Shown one piece after another: positions 35,085 to 42,774 of a stretch of 64,000 nt of DNA. Origin of the DNA: Fimbriimonadaceae bacterium (GTDB taxonomy: Bacteria > Armatimonadota > UBA10988); assembly GCA_020850355.1 (NCBI GenBank), contig JADZEX010000041.1, forward strand, positions 1-64,000, in the 5' to 3' direction. The stretch's first letter is position 1; every line of letters starts with the position of its first letter. The notes under the pieces are model-generated. The model was not told where the DNA came from. It did not search any database and saw only the letters and a program-made list of their open reading frames with translations. Made by a program: the position numbers and the translations under genes.

Positions 35085-37019
35085 TCAGCCGCCGCGCATC
35101 TCGCCAGGCCAGAAGTCGTAAGGGTGGAAGCCACCGAAGATGCCCGCCAGGTTCCAGCAGCTCCCGATCAGGAAGTCGCCCAGGACCAGGCCCAGGAAGA
35201 ACGGGATCCAGCGCCGGTAGAGCGGCAGACCGCCGAACCGTAGCATCGCCGCCTTCAGGCCGCTGGCCAGGATCAGTGGCATCCAGAGCTGCTCGATGCC
35301 CCAACTGCCGGCGATGGCGTAGGCCAGAGGATGCAGCGGCCAGCCGATCAGGCGCACCCGCACGGCGCCGATGGCCAACGCCACGGCGAAGCCGCCGACG
35401 GTCGCCAGGGCGCTGCTGGGATCGGGGCGGCGCGGCTGCTGCAGCCAACTCGCCAACTGGTTGTAGGCTTGCACCCCGAACTGGGTGCCCCACTGGTTGA
35501 CCCGCGCCGACTCACTGCCGTAGTGATAGTAGAAGTGCGGTCCAAGCAGCATCACCAGCCACGGCGCCACCAACGCCGCGACGACCATCGCCGCGGTCAG
35601 CGGGCGATGCGCCTGCTGGGTGTCGGCGACCATCTTGTAGCCCTCAAGCTGGTGCGGCATCGGGTGGCTGGCCCAGACCCGGTTGAACCAGAAGAAGGTC
35701 GTGAAGCCGACCAGCGTGGCTGGCGTGAAGGTCTGCGGCGAAGCCAGCCGGGTGAAGGTCTCCAGCGGGTTCATGTGGTGCATGTCGTGGGTCGGGAAAC
35801 CCATCTCGGCGCGGATCCGGGTGATCATCACTGCCAGCGCAAACCAGACACCAAAGAAGAGCAGGGCGACGCCCCACCCCAGCCCGACCTGGGTGCCGAA
35901 CCAGGACAGCCAGACGATTCCGGCCAGGGCCCCCCAGACGGCCCAGCGGTACTCGCGCCCGTCGGCGTCAGTGGTCCGCCAGAGGGCCAGCCCGCTGCCC
36001 AGAGCCGTGGCGAAGTGGCGGCGGCCGACCCACAGGCCCATCACCAGAATCGCCAGGTAGGCGCCGAACGACTGGTCGTCGGTCCAGGGGTAGCCCCCAG
36101 CGCGGCTCCAGCCAAACTGCTCCCCGAGCACCCGCTGGGCCAGCAGCAGGCCGTAGAACAGCCAGCACGAGACGCTCAAGTCGAGTGGCATCAGAAAGGC
36201 AATGCCAATCGCCCACGGGTAGATCGCCCAGCGCATCCCCCGCAGGCAGGTGAACGGTTTGGCGGCGAACCAGCTCGCCATGCTGTAGCGGCCGACCGGC
36301 GGCGAGGGCACCGCCGGCAGCAGGTGGTGGATCCCGGCCATCAGCCCGAGCAACGCCGACAGCGCCACGCCGGCCCAGAACAGCCGCTGCCGCAGCAGGC
36401 TGTGCGGCTGCTGGATCAGCGCCAGCGGGAGCTGCAGCACCGGGTAGCTGAGCCGTTCGTGCTCGATCCAGCGGCGGCGCAGGATCAGGTTCAGGCAGAG
36501 CATCGTCAGCAACAGCACGCTGGCGAAGGGACACCAGACCAGCGCCGGACGCAACCAGCCGCGCAGGTGGACGGCGGTCCAGAGCGTGCTGTTGCCGAGG
36601 TAGAAGTCGTTGTAGACCGCCGGGTCGTCGATCAGCGCCCAGTCGGGCAGCCGGTCCAAGAACAGGCTGGCCCATTTGTTCTCGGGCGACGCGAAGCGGT
36701 AGGGATGCGCCAGCAGCGTCAGCAGGATGCCCATGAAGTTGTGGCTCATCAGGGCGCCCTGCAGCGAGAGCATCAGGTAGACGGTGATCAGCTCGCCCGG
36801 CCGCAGTGCCCAGCGGGGCAGCAGGCGCTGCAGCAGCAGGTTGGCCAAGGTCAGGACGAACAGGATGGCGACGGCGTTGAAGAACGGCGCGGCGTAGGTC
36901 GCGAAGCAGTAGAAGACGACCTCGACGTGCCAGTTCCAGGCCACCAGCAACGGCATCAGCGCGAGGCCGATCAGGATCGCTCGGCCCGGTCGCCAGGGCT
37001 GTTCGTGCGCGTCGCTCAC
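35085..37019 (-). CDS. DUF6785/DUF6784 family polytopic membrane protein
   Basis: The 644-residue protein has about fourteen membrane helices beginning at RAILIGLALMPLLVAWNWHVE. Characteristic segments are PGELITVYLMLSLQGALMSH, RRRWIEHERLSYPVLQLPLA and ITRIRAEMGFPTHDMHHMNP. The family (DUF6785 then DUF6784) is common in Armatimonadota, Lentisphaerota and Planctomycetota and looks distantly like OPT oligopeptide transporters; the EHERLSYP segment is similar to OPT proteins. Transport of breakdown products is inference. It lies 19 bases before the heparinase gene and 61 bases after the tandem hydrolase, all on the minus strand. Confidence 0.87.
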   Translation of the reverse strand: MSDAHEQPWRPGRAILIGLALMPLLVAWNWHVEVVFYCFATYAAPFFNAVAILFVLTLANLLLQRLLPRWALRPGELITVYLMLSLQGALMSHNFMGILLTLLAHPYRFASPENKWASLFLDRLPDWALIDDPAVYNDFYLGNSTLWTAVHLRGWLRPALVWCPFASVLLLTMLCLNLILRRRWIEHERLSYPVLQLPLALIQQPHSLLRQRLFWAGVALSALLGLMAGIHHLLPAVPSPPVGRYSMASWFAAKPFTCLRGMRWAIYPWAIGIAFLMPLDLSVSCWLFYGLLLAQRVLGEQFGWSRAGGYPWTDDQSFGAYLAILVMGLWVGRRHFATALGSGLALWRTTDADGREYRWAVWGALAGIVWLSWFGTQVGLGWGVALLFFGVWFALAVMITRIRAEMGFPTHDMHHMNPLETFTRLASPQTFTPATLVGFTTFFWFNRVWASHPMPHQLEGYKMVADTQQAHRPLTAAMVVAALVAPWLVMLLGPHFYYHYGSESARVNQWGTQFGVQAYNQLASWLQQPRRPDPSSALATVGGFAVALAIGAVRVRLIGWPLHPLAYAIAGSWGIEQLWMPLILASGLKAAMLRFGGLPLYRRWIPFFLGLVLGDFLIGSCWNLAGIFGGFHPYDFWPGEMRGG

Positions 37020-37080
37020 GCGGCGGACCTCCGCTGCGCTGGTTCACCACCCGACCGGCGACTTCCTGCGGCCGCCAGGC

Positions 37081-39216
37081 TCAGCGCGCCGGGCCCAGCC
37101 ACTGCCGCAAGAAGGCGCGCGTGCCTTGCAAGAAGATCGCGTGGGGGCCGTCGGTCCACTCGATGCTCGCTCGGCCGCCCAGCTTCAGCAGCGACCAGCG
37201 GCGGTAGGCCCGGCCCCACTCGTGGCCGACCCACTCGTCGAGCCCGACCCCGTCGTGGTGGCCGCGTTCGACCATGAACGGCCGCGGGCAGATCAACCAG
37301 GCCATCTCAGCGTAGTTGAACGTCGGGCCGAGGTCGAACTCGAACATCTCCCACTCGCGGGTGTAGAGGTAGCTGCCCGGCTGATCGACCGCGGCGCACT
37401 TCCGCAACCACTCGTTGAAGTCCGCCGAGCAGATGCTCAGGCAGTACTGGGTCAACACGGCGGGGACCCGCATCGCCGTCTTGCCGCCGTAGCTGATGCC
37501 GTAGAAGGCGATCTTCTCGGGCACCACAAAGGGCTGCTCCGCCAGCCAGCGCAAGATGGCGTCGTGCTGCGCGATGATGAATGAGAAGAGGCTCAGCCCG
37601 AGCGGATTGGCCTGGCGCTGCAGCGTGCGGAAGTGGTCGTAGAAGAGGTACGGATTCTGCGGTGCGAAGACGACGTAGCCCTCCTCGGCGGCCAGCCGGT
37701 GGCCCCAGGCGTGGTAAGCGTCGGCCGGGTCGGGGTAGGCGCCGTTCTCGCAGCGGCCTTCCAGCCCGTGCTGGCAGACCACCACCGGTCGTCGCTCGCC
37801 CGGCTGCAAGTCGCGCGGCAGCACCAACATGCCGTAGGCCGCGACATCCGGGGCGACTTCCAGCACGACCTGCCAGATCCGGCACTCGGCCGTCTCGCGG
37901 ACGAGGCGGCTACGCGGGCTGAGCGGTCCTGGCTCGTCGGGCAGCCGGCCGATCAGGTCGCGGTGGAAGCGCTCACGGTAGCCGGCCGTGCTGGTCTCCC
38001 AGGTGGCCACACTGCTAGGGTCGGCGGCGGCCCAGAACTGCTCGCGCTCGTCGCGGGCAGCCCGGACCAGCCGCTGGGTGTGCTCGATCCAGGTGTCGAC
38101 CAGCCGCTGCTGCAGTTCGTCCGCGGGTTGCGGCGCCACCTCGGCGACCAGCGGCGGAGCGGCCTGCCAGGCCAGTCCGAGCGCCGCGGCGAAGGGCTCT
38201 TGGGCAGCGGCGACGGCGGCCAGCAGGCGCGGCTCCGGGCCGGCCGACCAGCGCTGCTGCAGGCGGCTGAACTCGGCGGCCACCGCCGCGGCGGGCGGCG
38301 GGCGGAGGTCGCCCGGGGTGTGGCCTTGGGTCGTGTCGCTGGGCACCGGCCCGGTCAGCGTGGGGTACTCGGCGGCCACCAGCAGCAGGGTCCGGGGCGC
38401 CACCAGCGCGGCCACTTCGGCGTCGCCCCAGGCCGTCAGCAAGCGCCAGACGTTGCGGTCGATCGGCTGCTGCCAGAGCGTCTCGCGTGGTTCGAAGGCA
38501 CCCGCCACGACCGTTGCCTGCACCCGCTCGTCGAGCGCCGCGGTCCACAGTGCCAACAGGCCGCCCTCGCCCTGGCCCCACAGCCCGGCTGGCAGGCCGC
38601 TGCCGCAGGCGCCGAGGGCGGCCCGGACGGTGTCGATCTCGAAGCCGATCAGGTGCCGCCCCAGCTCGAAGGCGGCGCGGTAGATGAACTCGCGACTGCT
38701 GATCGCAAAGGCCCGCCGGCCCGGCCAGCCGGCGTGGTCGATCGCCCGGCTGACCAGCCGCGGCAACAAGACCTGGCAGCCGCTGGCGGCCAGCCCGCCG
38801 GCGGTCTCGCCCAGCGGCCCGGCCAACCACTCCTCCGGCGCGGTGGCGCAGTCGCCGAGCAGCACGACCGTGGCCCGCGGCGCCGTCGGCGGGGTCAGCA
38901 GCAGGCCGTCGGCCTCGACTCCGCGGTAGACTTCCCAGCGCGCGGCCCGGACCTCAACGGCGTCGCCGGCCCACAGCAAGCGCTGGTCGACCCGCAGCCG
39001 TGACGCCGCGAGCGGGGTGGCTGTGCCCAGCAGCTTCGCCAGCTCGGCGCGTTGTTGCGCCGGCGGTGAGGCTGGACGGAGGTCGCGCTGGCTGGCGGCC
39101 GTCGCGGTGGCGCGGTCAAGGTAACGGTGCAGCCCGTCGACCAGCCAACGGGCGAGGTCCCCGGTCAGCTCAAGCGGCGCGGTCTGGGGCAGGACTTCCG
39201 GCAGGTGCGCGGCCAT
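37081..39216 (-). CDS. Tandem alpha/beta-hydrolase domain protein
   Basis: The 711-residue protein carries two alpha/beta-hydrolase-like halves. In the first, the nucleophile elbow reads GQGEGG, so the Ser of GxSxG is Gly and the half is probably inactive. In the second, the elbow is YGISYGGKTAMR with an intact Ser, an HGLEGR oxyanion segment, and DGPH for the late His. This matches large acetyl-xylan-esterase or dienelactone-hydrolase-like proteins. No signal peptide is seen. ATG 39216 is preceded by GGAG about 6 bases upstream; the frame extends to 39405 without family resemblance. It probably removes ester groups from sugar substrates. Confidence 0.82.
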   Translation of the reverse strand: MAAHLPEVLPQTAPLELTGDLARWLVDGLHRYLDRATATAASQRDLRPASPPAQQRAELAKLLGTATPLAASRLRVDQRLLWAGDAVEVRAARWEVYRGVEADGLLLTPPTAPRATVVLLGDCATAPEEWLAGPLGETAGGLAASGCQVLLPRLVSRAIDHAGWPGRRAFAISSREFIYRAAFELGRHLIGFEIDTVRAALGACGSGLPAGLWGQGEGGLLALWTAALDERVQATVVAGAFEPRETLWQQPIDRNVWRLLTAWGDAEVAALVAPRTLLLVAAEYPTLTGPVPSDTTQGHTPGDLRPPPAAAVAAEFSRLQQRWSAGPEPRLLAAVAAAQEPFAAALGLAWQAAPPLVAEVAPQPADELQQRLVDTWIEHTQRLVRAARDEREQFWAAADPSSVATWETSTAGYRERFHRDLIGRLPDEPGPLSPRSRLVRETAECRIWQVVLEVAPDVAAYGMLVLPRDLQPGERRPVVVCQHGLEGRCENGAYPDPADAYHAWGHRLAAEEGYVVFAPQNPYLFYDHFRTLQRQANPLGLSLFSFIIAQHDAILRWLAEQPFVVPEKIAFYGISYGGKTAMRVPAVLTQYCLSICSADFNEWLRKCAAVDQPGSYLYTREWEMFEFDLGPTFNYAEMAWLICPRPFMVERGHHDGVGLDEWVGHEWGRAYRRWSLLKLGGRASIEWTDGPHAIFLQGTRAFLRQWLGPAR

Positions 39217-39248
39217 CGCAAGCTCCGGCCGCTCCGATTGGCAGTGGA

Positions 39249-40109
39249 CTACCAGTTCCCTTCCCGCACCAGCCGCTCCTGAATGTCGATCAGCTCCTGC
39301 GGCAGCCGCAGGCGGGGCGTGCCGTCGTCGTCGCGACTGACCCCGATGTGCAGCGTCTGCTGCGGCCCGACATAGAATAGGCCGGAGTCGATGGGGTACG
39401 GCCAATCGCGATGGCAGCGCTCGGCCAGCGCCAGCAGGGCGCGCAGGCGCGTCAGGCCGGCCTTGTTCCAGGGCGCGAAGCTCAGCACATCACGCGCCGG
39501 CACCGCCACCAGGGCGCCGCACTCGGCCAGGTCCGGCACCAGGTCGTCCAGAATCAGCAACCGCGAGGAGTCGAAGCCGTCGTCACCGTCGAGCGCCCAG
39601 TGCTGCGGCTCCATTTGCTGCACGGTGGTCAACTCGGTCTGCCGCCGCAGGTTATCGAGCGCCGTCTGCAGCAGCAGTTCGCCGCCGTTGCCCCAGGCCT
39701 CGAGCTGCGGGCGGGTGATGTACTGCAGCCCGCCGTCGAAGCGCGCCGCCATGGTCAGCAGCAGCACCTCGCCGAAGGGGTGCGCGACCGCCTCGCGACA
39801 GCGCTGTTGCAGCGCCGCGGCGCTCCGCCGGCCGTGCACGACGGGCCAGATCAGCGGTTGCCAGACGTCCCAGTCGGGGTCCGCAGCCCGCCGCGCGGCG
39901 CCGGTCTCGACGACCAGCTCGGCGACCGCCTCGCTCCAGGCCGCCGGGGACTCCCCCAGCAGGACCGCCTGCAGCGAGTCCCAGGCGAAGTTCAGCTCAA
40001 ACTCCTGCCAGCCGACGGTCACCTCATCGGCGCTGCCGGCCAGGGCCACGGCGCCGACGGCGGTCAAGGCGTGCTGCAAGGCCAGCGCCAACGGGTTGGC
40101 GGCATCCAT
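39249..40109 (-). CDS. DUF1444-like (YtpQ-type) protein
   Basis: The 286-residue protein is soluble and acidic. LQYITRPQLEAWG, LLLQTALDNLRRQT, RLLILDDLVPDLAECGALVAV and VPARDVLSFAPW are similar in order and sequence to DUF1444 proteins such as Bacillus YtpQ, whose function is unknown. The assignment is by memory of motifs and could be wrong. ATG 40109 is 4 bases after the stop of the SEC-C protein gene, so the two form an operon. The 3' end is 32 bases before the tandem hydrolase start. Confidence 0.6.
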   Translation of the reverse strand: MDAANPLALALQHALTAVGAVALAGSADEVTVGWQEFELNFAWDSLQAVLLGESPAAWSEAVAELVVETGAARRAADPDWDVWQPLIWPVVHGRRSAAALQQRCREAVAHPFGEVLLLTMAARFDGGLQYITRPQLEAWGNGGELLLQTALDNLRRQTELTTVQQMEPQHWALDGDDGFDSSRLLILDDLVPDLAECGALVAVPARDVLSFAPWNKAGLTRLRALLALAERCHRDWPYPIDSGLFYVGPQQTLHIGVSRDDDGTPRLRLPQELIDIQERLVREGNW

Positions 40110-40113
40110 CGGA

Positions 40114-40710
40114 CTAGCCCGCGGCGGCGTCTTGCCGCAGGTGGCAGTGCTTGTACTTCTTGCCTGAGCCACACCAGCAAGGCTCGTTGCGGCCGGGCAG
40201 GTCTTTCGTCACGACGGTTGGATTGAGCAGCTCGGCGCGTCGGACCACACTCTGCTGCTCCGTGGGCAGCGCGCCGATCTGCGCGTCGAGCAGGCTCTCG
40301 AACTCGTCGCCGACGGCCTTGCGGACCAGGCCGACCGCGGCGGCGGCGACCGCCAACTGCTCGCCGTCCTGGGCGGCGGCGGCGATCACTTCAACCTGCA
40401 GCGCTTCGGCCAGGGCGGTTGGCCAGTCGTCCAACCGGCGCGCCGCGTTGGCCGCGTTGCCGTGCGGGGTGGCCCGCTCCTCGGCAGTCGCCGTGTCCGG
40501 CACCGTGGCGGCGGCTTCCTGATACTTCGCCAAAGCGTCGGCCCACTCCTCAAGATCGCTGTGGACCGTGCCGAGATTGTTGAGGACGATCGCCGCGGCC
40601 AGCGCGTCGTCGTTGGCGCGAGCTTCGGCGAGTTCCTTATCGAGGGCGGTGATCCGCGCCGCGAGGTCTTTCTTGCGGCCATCCTCGGTCGGGGTTCGGC
40701 GCCAACGCAT
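40114..40710 (-). CDS. SEC-C motif protein with TPR-like helices
   Basis: The 198-residue protein begins with a basic, coiled-coil segment (KKDLAARITALDKELAEA) and TPR-like helix pairs (AAIVLNNLGTVHSDLEEWADAL). It ends with the SEC-C zinc motif: GRNEPCWCGSGKKYKHCH, with Cys-x-Cys and Cys-His as ligands. The same motif ends SecA and serves in SecB and ribosome contacts, but it also occurs in many unrelated proteins, so a role in protein export is not implied. It heads a two-gene operon with the DUF1444-like protein. Confidence 0.85.
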   Translation of the reverse strand: MRWRRTPTEDGRKKDLAARITALDKELAEARANDDALAAAIVLNNLGTVHSDLEEWADALAKYQEAAATVPDTATAEERATPHGNAANAARRLDDWPTALAEALQVEVIAAAAQDGEQLAVAAAAVGLVRKAVGDEFESLLDAQIGALPTEQQSVVRRAELLNPTVVTKDLPGRNEPCWCGSGKKYKHCHLRQDAAAG

Positions 40711-40778
40711 CGTCTGCTCCTGGGGTTCGGCGGCCTATTGTACCACGGGCGCCCCCAGGCGCCAGGGCGCCGGCAGCG

Positions 40779-40807
40779 TTGACCGGCGGGCCTGATGATG
40801 ATACTGT
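40779..40807 (+). promoter_or_regulatory. Promoter of the D-lyxose isomerase operon
   Basis: TTGACC at 40779-40784 and TACTGT at 40802-40807 are 17 bases apart. Transcription would begin near 40814, a few bases before GGGAG at 40819-40823, so the leader is very short. Confidence 0.55.
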
Positions 40808-40829
40808 CGCCGCGTGGCGGGAGATGGCT

Positions 40830-41510
40830 GTGCAGCGCTCGCAGATCAATGCCCTGATGCGCGAGGCGGAAGAGTTCTTCGCGGCTCACCGGTTTGCGCT
40901 GCCACTGTGGGCCGCTTGGTCGCCAGCCGACTGGGCGGCCGCCGGGCCGGAGGCGGCCGAGGTGCGCCGGCACCAGCTCGGCTGGGACATCACGGACTTT
41001 GGGCTGGGCGACTTCGAGCGCTGTGGCCTGCTGCTGTTCACCATTCGCAACGGCAAACTGGGTGATCCGCGCTCGCAGAAGCCCTACGCCGAGAAGATCA
41101 TGATCGTGCGCGAGCGGCAGTTGACGCCGCTGCACTTTCACTGGCAGAAGATCGAGGACATCATCAACCGCGGCGGCGGCGAGCTGGTGATCGAACTATA
41201 CAACTCCGAGGCCACAGAGGCCAAGGCTGCCACGCCCGTCACCGTCAGCATCGACGGCGTCACGCAGACCGTCCCGGCAGGCGGACAGGTCCGCCTGCGG
41301 CCGGGCCAGAGCATCACGCTGCCGCCGCGGCTGTACCATGCGTTCTGGGGTGAGGGTGGCCAGGTGCTGGTGGGCGAGGTCTCGGCCGTCAACGACGACG
41401 CTGGCGACAACCGCTTCCACGACCCACTCGGCCGCTTCCCGGCGATCATCGAGGACGAGCCGCCGCGGCATCTGCTATGCACGGAGTATCCGCCGCATCC
41501 GGGGGACTAG
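40830..41510 (+). CDS. D-lyxose/D-mannose ketol-isomerase
   Basis: The 226-residue cupin enzyme interconverts D-lyxose and D-xylulose, and often D-mannose and D-fructose. The central motif TPLHFHWQKIEDIINRGGG holds two of the metal-binding His and a Glu, and LPPRLYHAFWGEGG supplies the third His. GTG 40830 gives MQRSQINALMREAEEFF, the usual family N-terminus, and has GGGAG 6 bases upstream; ATG 40824 directly abuts the ribosome site. The gene is followed one base later by the DUF4397 protein gene, in one transcript. Confidence 0.92.
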   Translation: MQRSQINALMREAEEFFAAHRFALPLWAAWSPADWAAAGPEAAEVRRHQLGWDITDFGLGDFERCGLLLFTIRNGKLGDPRSQKPYAEKIMIVRERQLTPLHFHWQKIEDIINRGGGELVIELYNSEATEAKAATPVTVSIDGVTQTVPAGGQVRLRPGQSITLPPRLYHAFWGEGGQVLVGEVSAVNDDAGDNRFHDPLGRFPAIIEDEPPRHLLCTEYPPHPGD

Positions 41511-41511
41511 C

Positions 41512-42768
41512 TTGAAGCGTGCCGTCTGGCTGGTTGGTGTGCTGCTGGCCTGCCGCCTGGTGGTGGCAGCCGACGCGCCACCCACCTGCCGGGCGCTGCT
41601 CGCTGCCCCGGCGACCGGACCGCTGACCCTGCTGCTGGACGGCACGCCGGTCGCCCTCGGCGCTTACGGCGAGCTGACCGCCTGGGCCGCCGTGGCGCCT
41701 GGGCCGCACAACCTGAAGCTGCTGGGCGGCACGCCGCAGCAGCTCTGGGACGACCGCGAGACGACCTTCGAGAGCGGCCAGCGGATCACCCTGCTGGTCG
41801 CCCCACAGCCACCCGGCGCCGTGCTGCTGCGGCTGCTGGAGCCGGCCCTGCCAACCGCCGAGGCCGGCCGCCTGCGGGTCGTCAACCTGCTCGCCGAGAC
41901 CGGCGCCGTCGACGTGCTGGCCCTCGGGCAGGTGCCCTTCGCGACGCTCGGCCCGCGGCAGGTCTCGCGCAGTGTGGAGCCCACCGCGGCCGAACGGTAC
42001 GCCCTGCGGCCAGCCGGCGGCGGCATGCCCTGGTTGACCACCGACGTGCTGCGCGTCGGCGCGCGGCAGACGGTTACCTTGTTCGCCATCGGCCAGCCTG
42101 GCGCCAGCGGCGAGGCGGCCGCGCGCTGGGTGGTCGACACGCAGCCCTGGCCCGCGTCCGCCGTCGCGCCGCCGGCCGCGCCCGAGCCGATCCGGCCGCC
42201 ACCGCCAGCCACCCGCCTGCGCGTGCTGCACGCCGCCGCCGGCAGCGCGCCGCGCAGCGGCACCTTGGGCGGCCGGCCGCTGTTCCGCGACCTGGCTTAC
42301 GGTCAGGTGACACCCTACTTGCCGCTCTCACCCGGCGCGCCGGAGCTGCTGGTCAGCGGCGATCCGCCGGCCGCGCAGGCGCTCGGGCTGCAGGAGGGTG
42401 GCAGCTACACGCTGCTCCTGGTCGGCGAACCGCGGCGCCTGCTGAGCTGGCTGTTCCGCGATGAACCGCCGGCCGACCCGGCCACGGCGCAGGTCCGCGT
42501 GGTGCAGTGTTGTCGGCAGCCGGCGACGGTCGACCTGCTCGCCGGGGACACGGTGCTGGAGGCCGGCCTAAGTTACCTGCAGTACGGCCCCTACCGCCCG
42601 TTGCCGGCGACCACCCGGCGGCTGGCCTTGCGGCCGAGCGGCCAGGACGTGATCCTGCAGACTCTGCCGCTGGTCCCGGCGGCGGGCCGCAGCTACACCG
42701 TGTTGGTCTGCGGCGCCTGGGCCGAACCAGCCACGGCGCCGACCTTGCGGCTGCTGGAGGATGGGTAA
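41512..42768 (+). CDS. Secreted DUF4397 repeat protein
   Basis: The 418-residue protein starts with a signal peptide (KRAVWLVGVLLACRLVVAADA). Three to four DUF4397-like beta domains follow; each begins with a phrase such as LRVVNLLAETGAVDVLALG, LRVLHAAAGSAPRSGTLGG or VRVVQCCRQPATVDLLAGD. DUF4397 resembles Ig-like wall-associated modules, and function is unknown. The start is TTG 41512, one base after the previous stop, with GGGGGA upstream; no ATG gives a signal peptide. It precedes the SpoIIE phosphatase gene by 6 bases. Confidence 0.75.
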   Translation: MKRAVWLVGVLLACRLVVAADAPPTCRALLAAPATGPLTLLLDGTPVALGAYGELTAWAAVAPGPHNLKLLGGTPQQLWDDRETTFESGQRITLLVAPQPPGAVLLRLLEPALPTAEAGRLRVVNLLAETGAVDVLALGQVPFATLGPRQVSRSVEPTAAERYALRPAGGGMPWLTTDVLRVGARQTVTLFAIGQPGASGEAAARWVVDTQPWPASAVAPPAAPEPIRPPPPATRLRVLHAAAGSAPRSGTLGGRPLFRDLAYGQVTPYLPLSPGAPELLVSGDPPAAQALGLQEGGSYTLLLVGEPRRLLSWLFRDEPPADPATAQVRVVQCCRQPATVDLLAGDTVLEAGLSYLQYGPYRPLPATTRRLALRPSGQDVILQTLPLVPAAGRSYTVLVCGAWAEPATAPTLRLLEDG

Positions 42769-42774
42769 CACACC

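Noticed and set aside
40779-40829. Upstream TTG start for D-lyxose isomerase at 40779
   Set aside because: That TTG is part of the -35 box; the family N-terminus and ribosome site fit GTG 40830.
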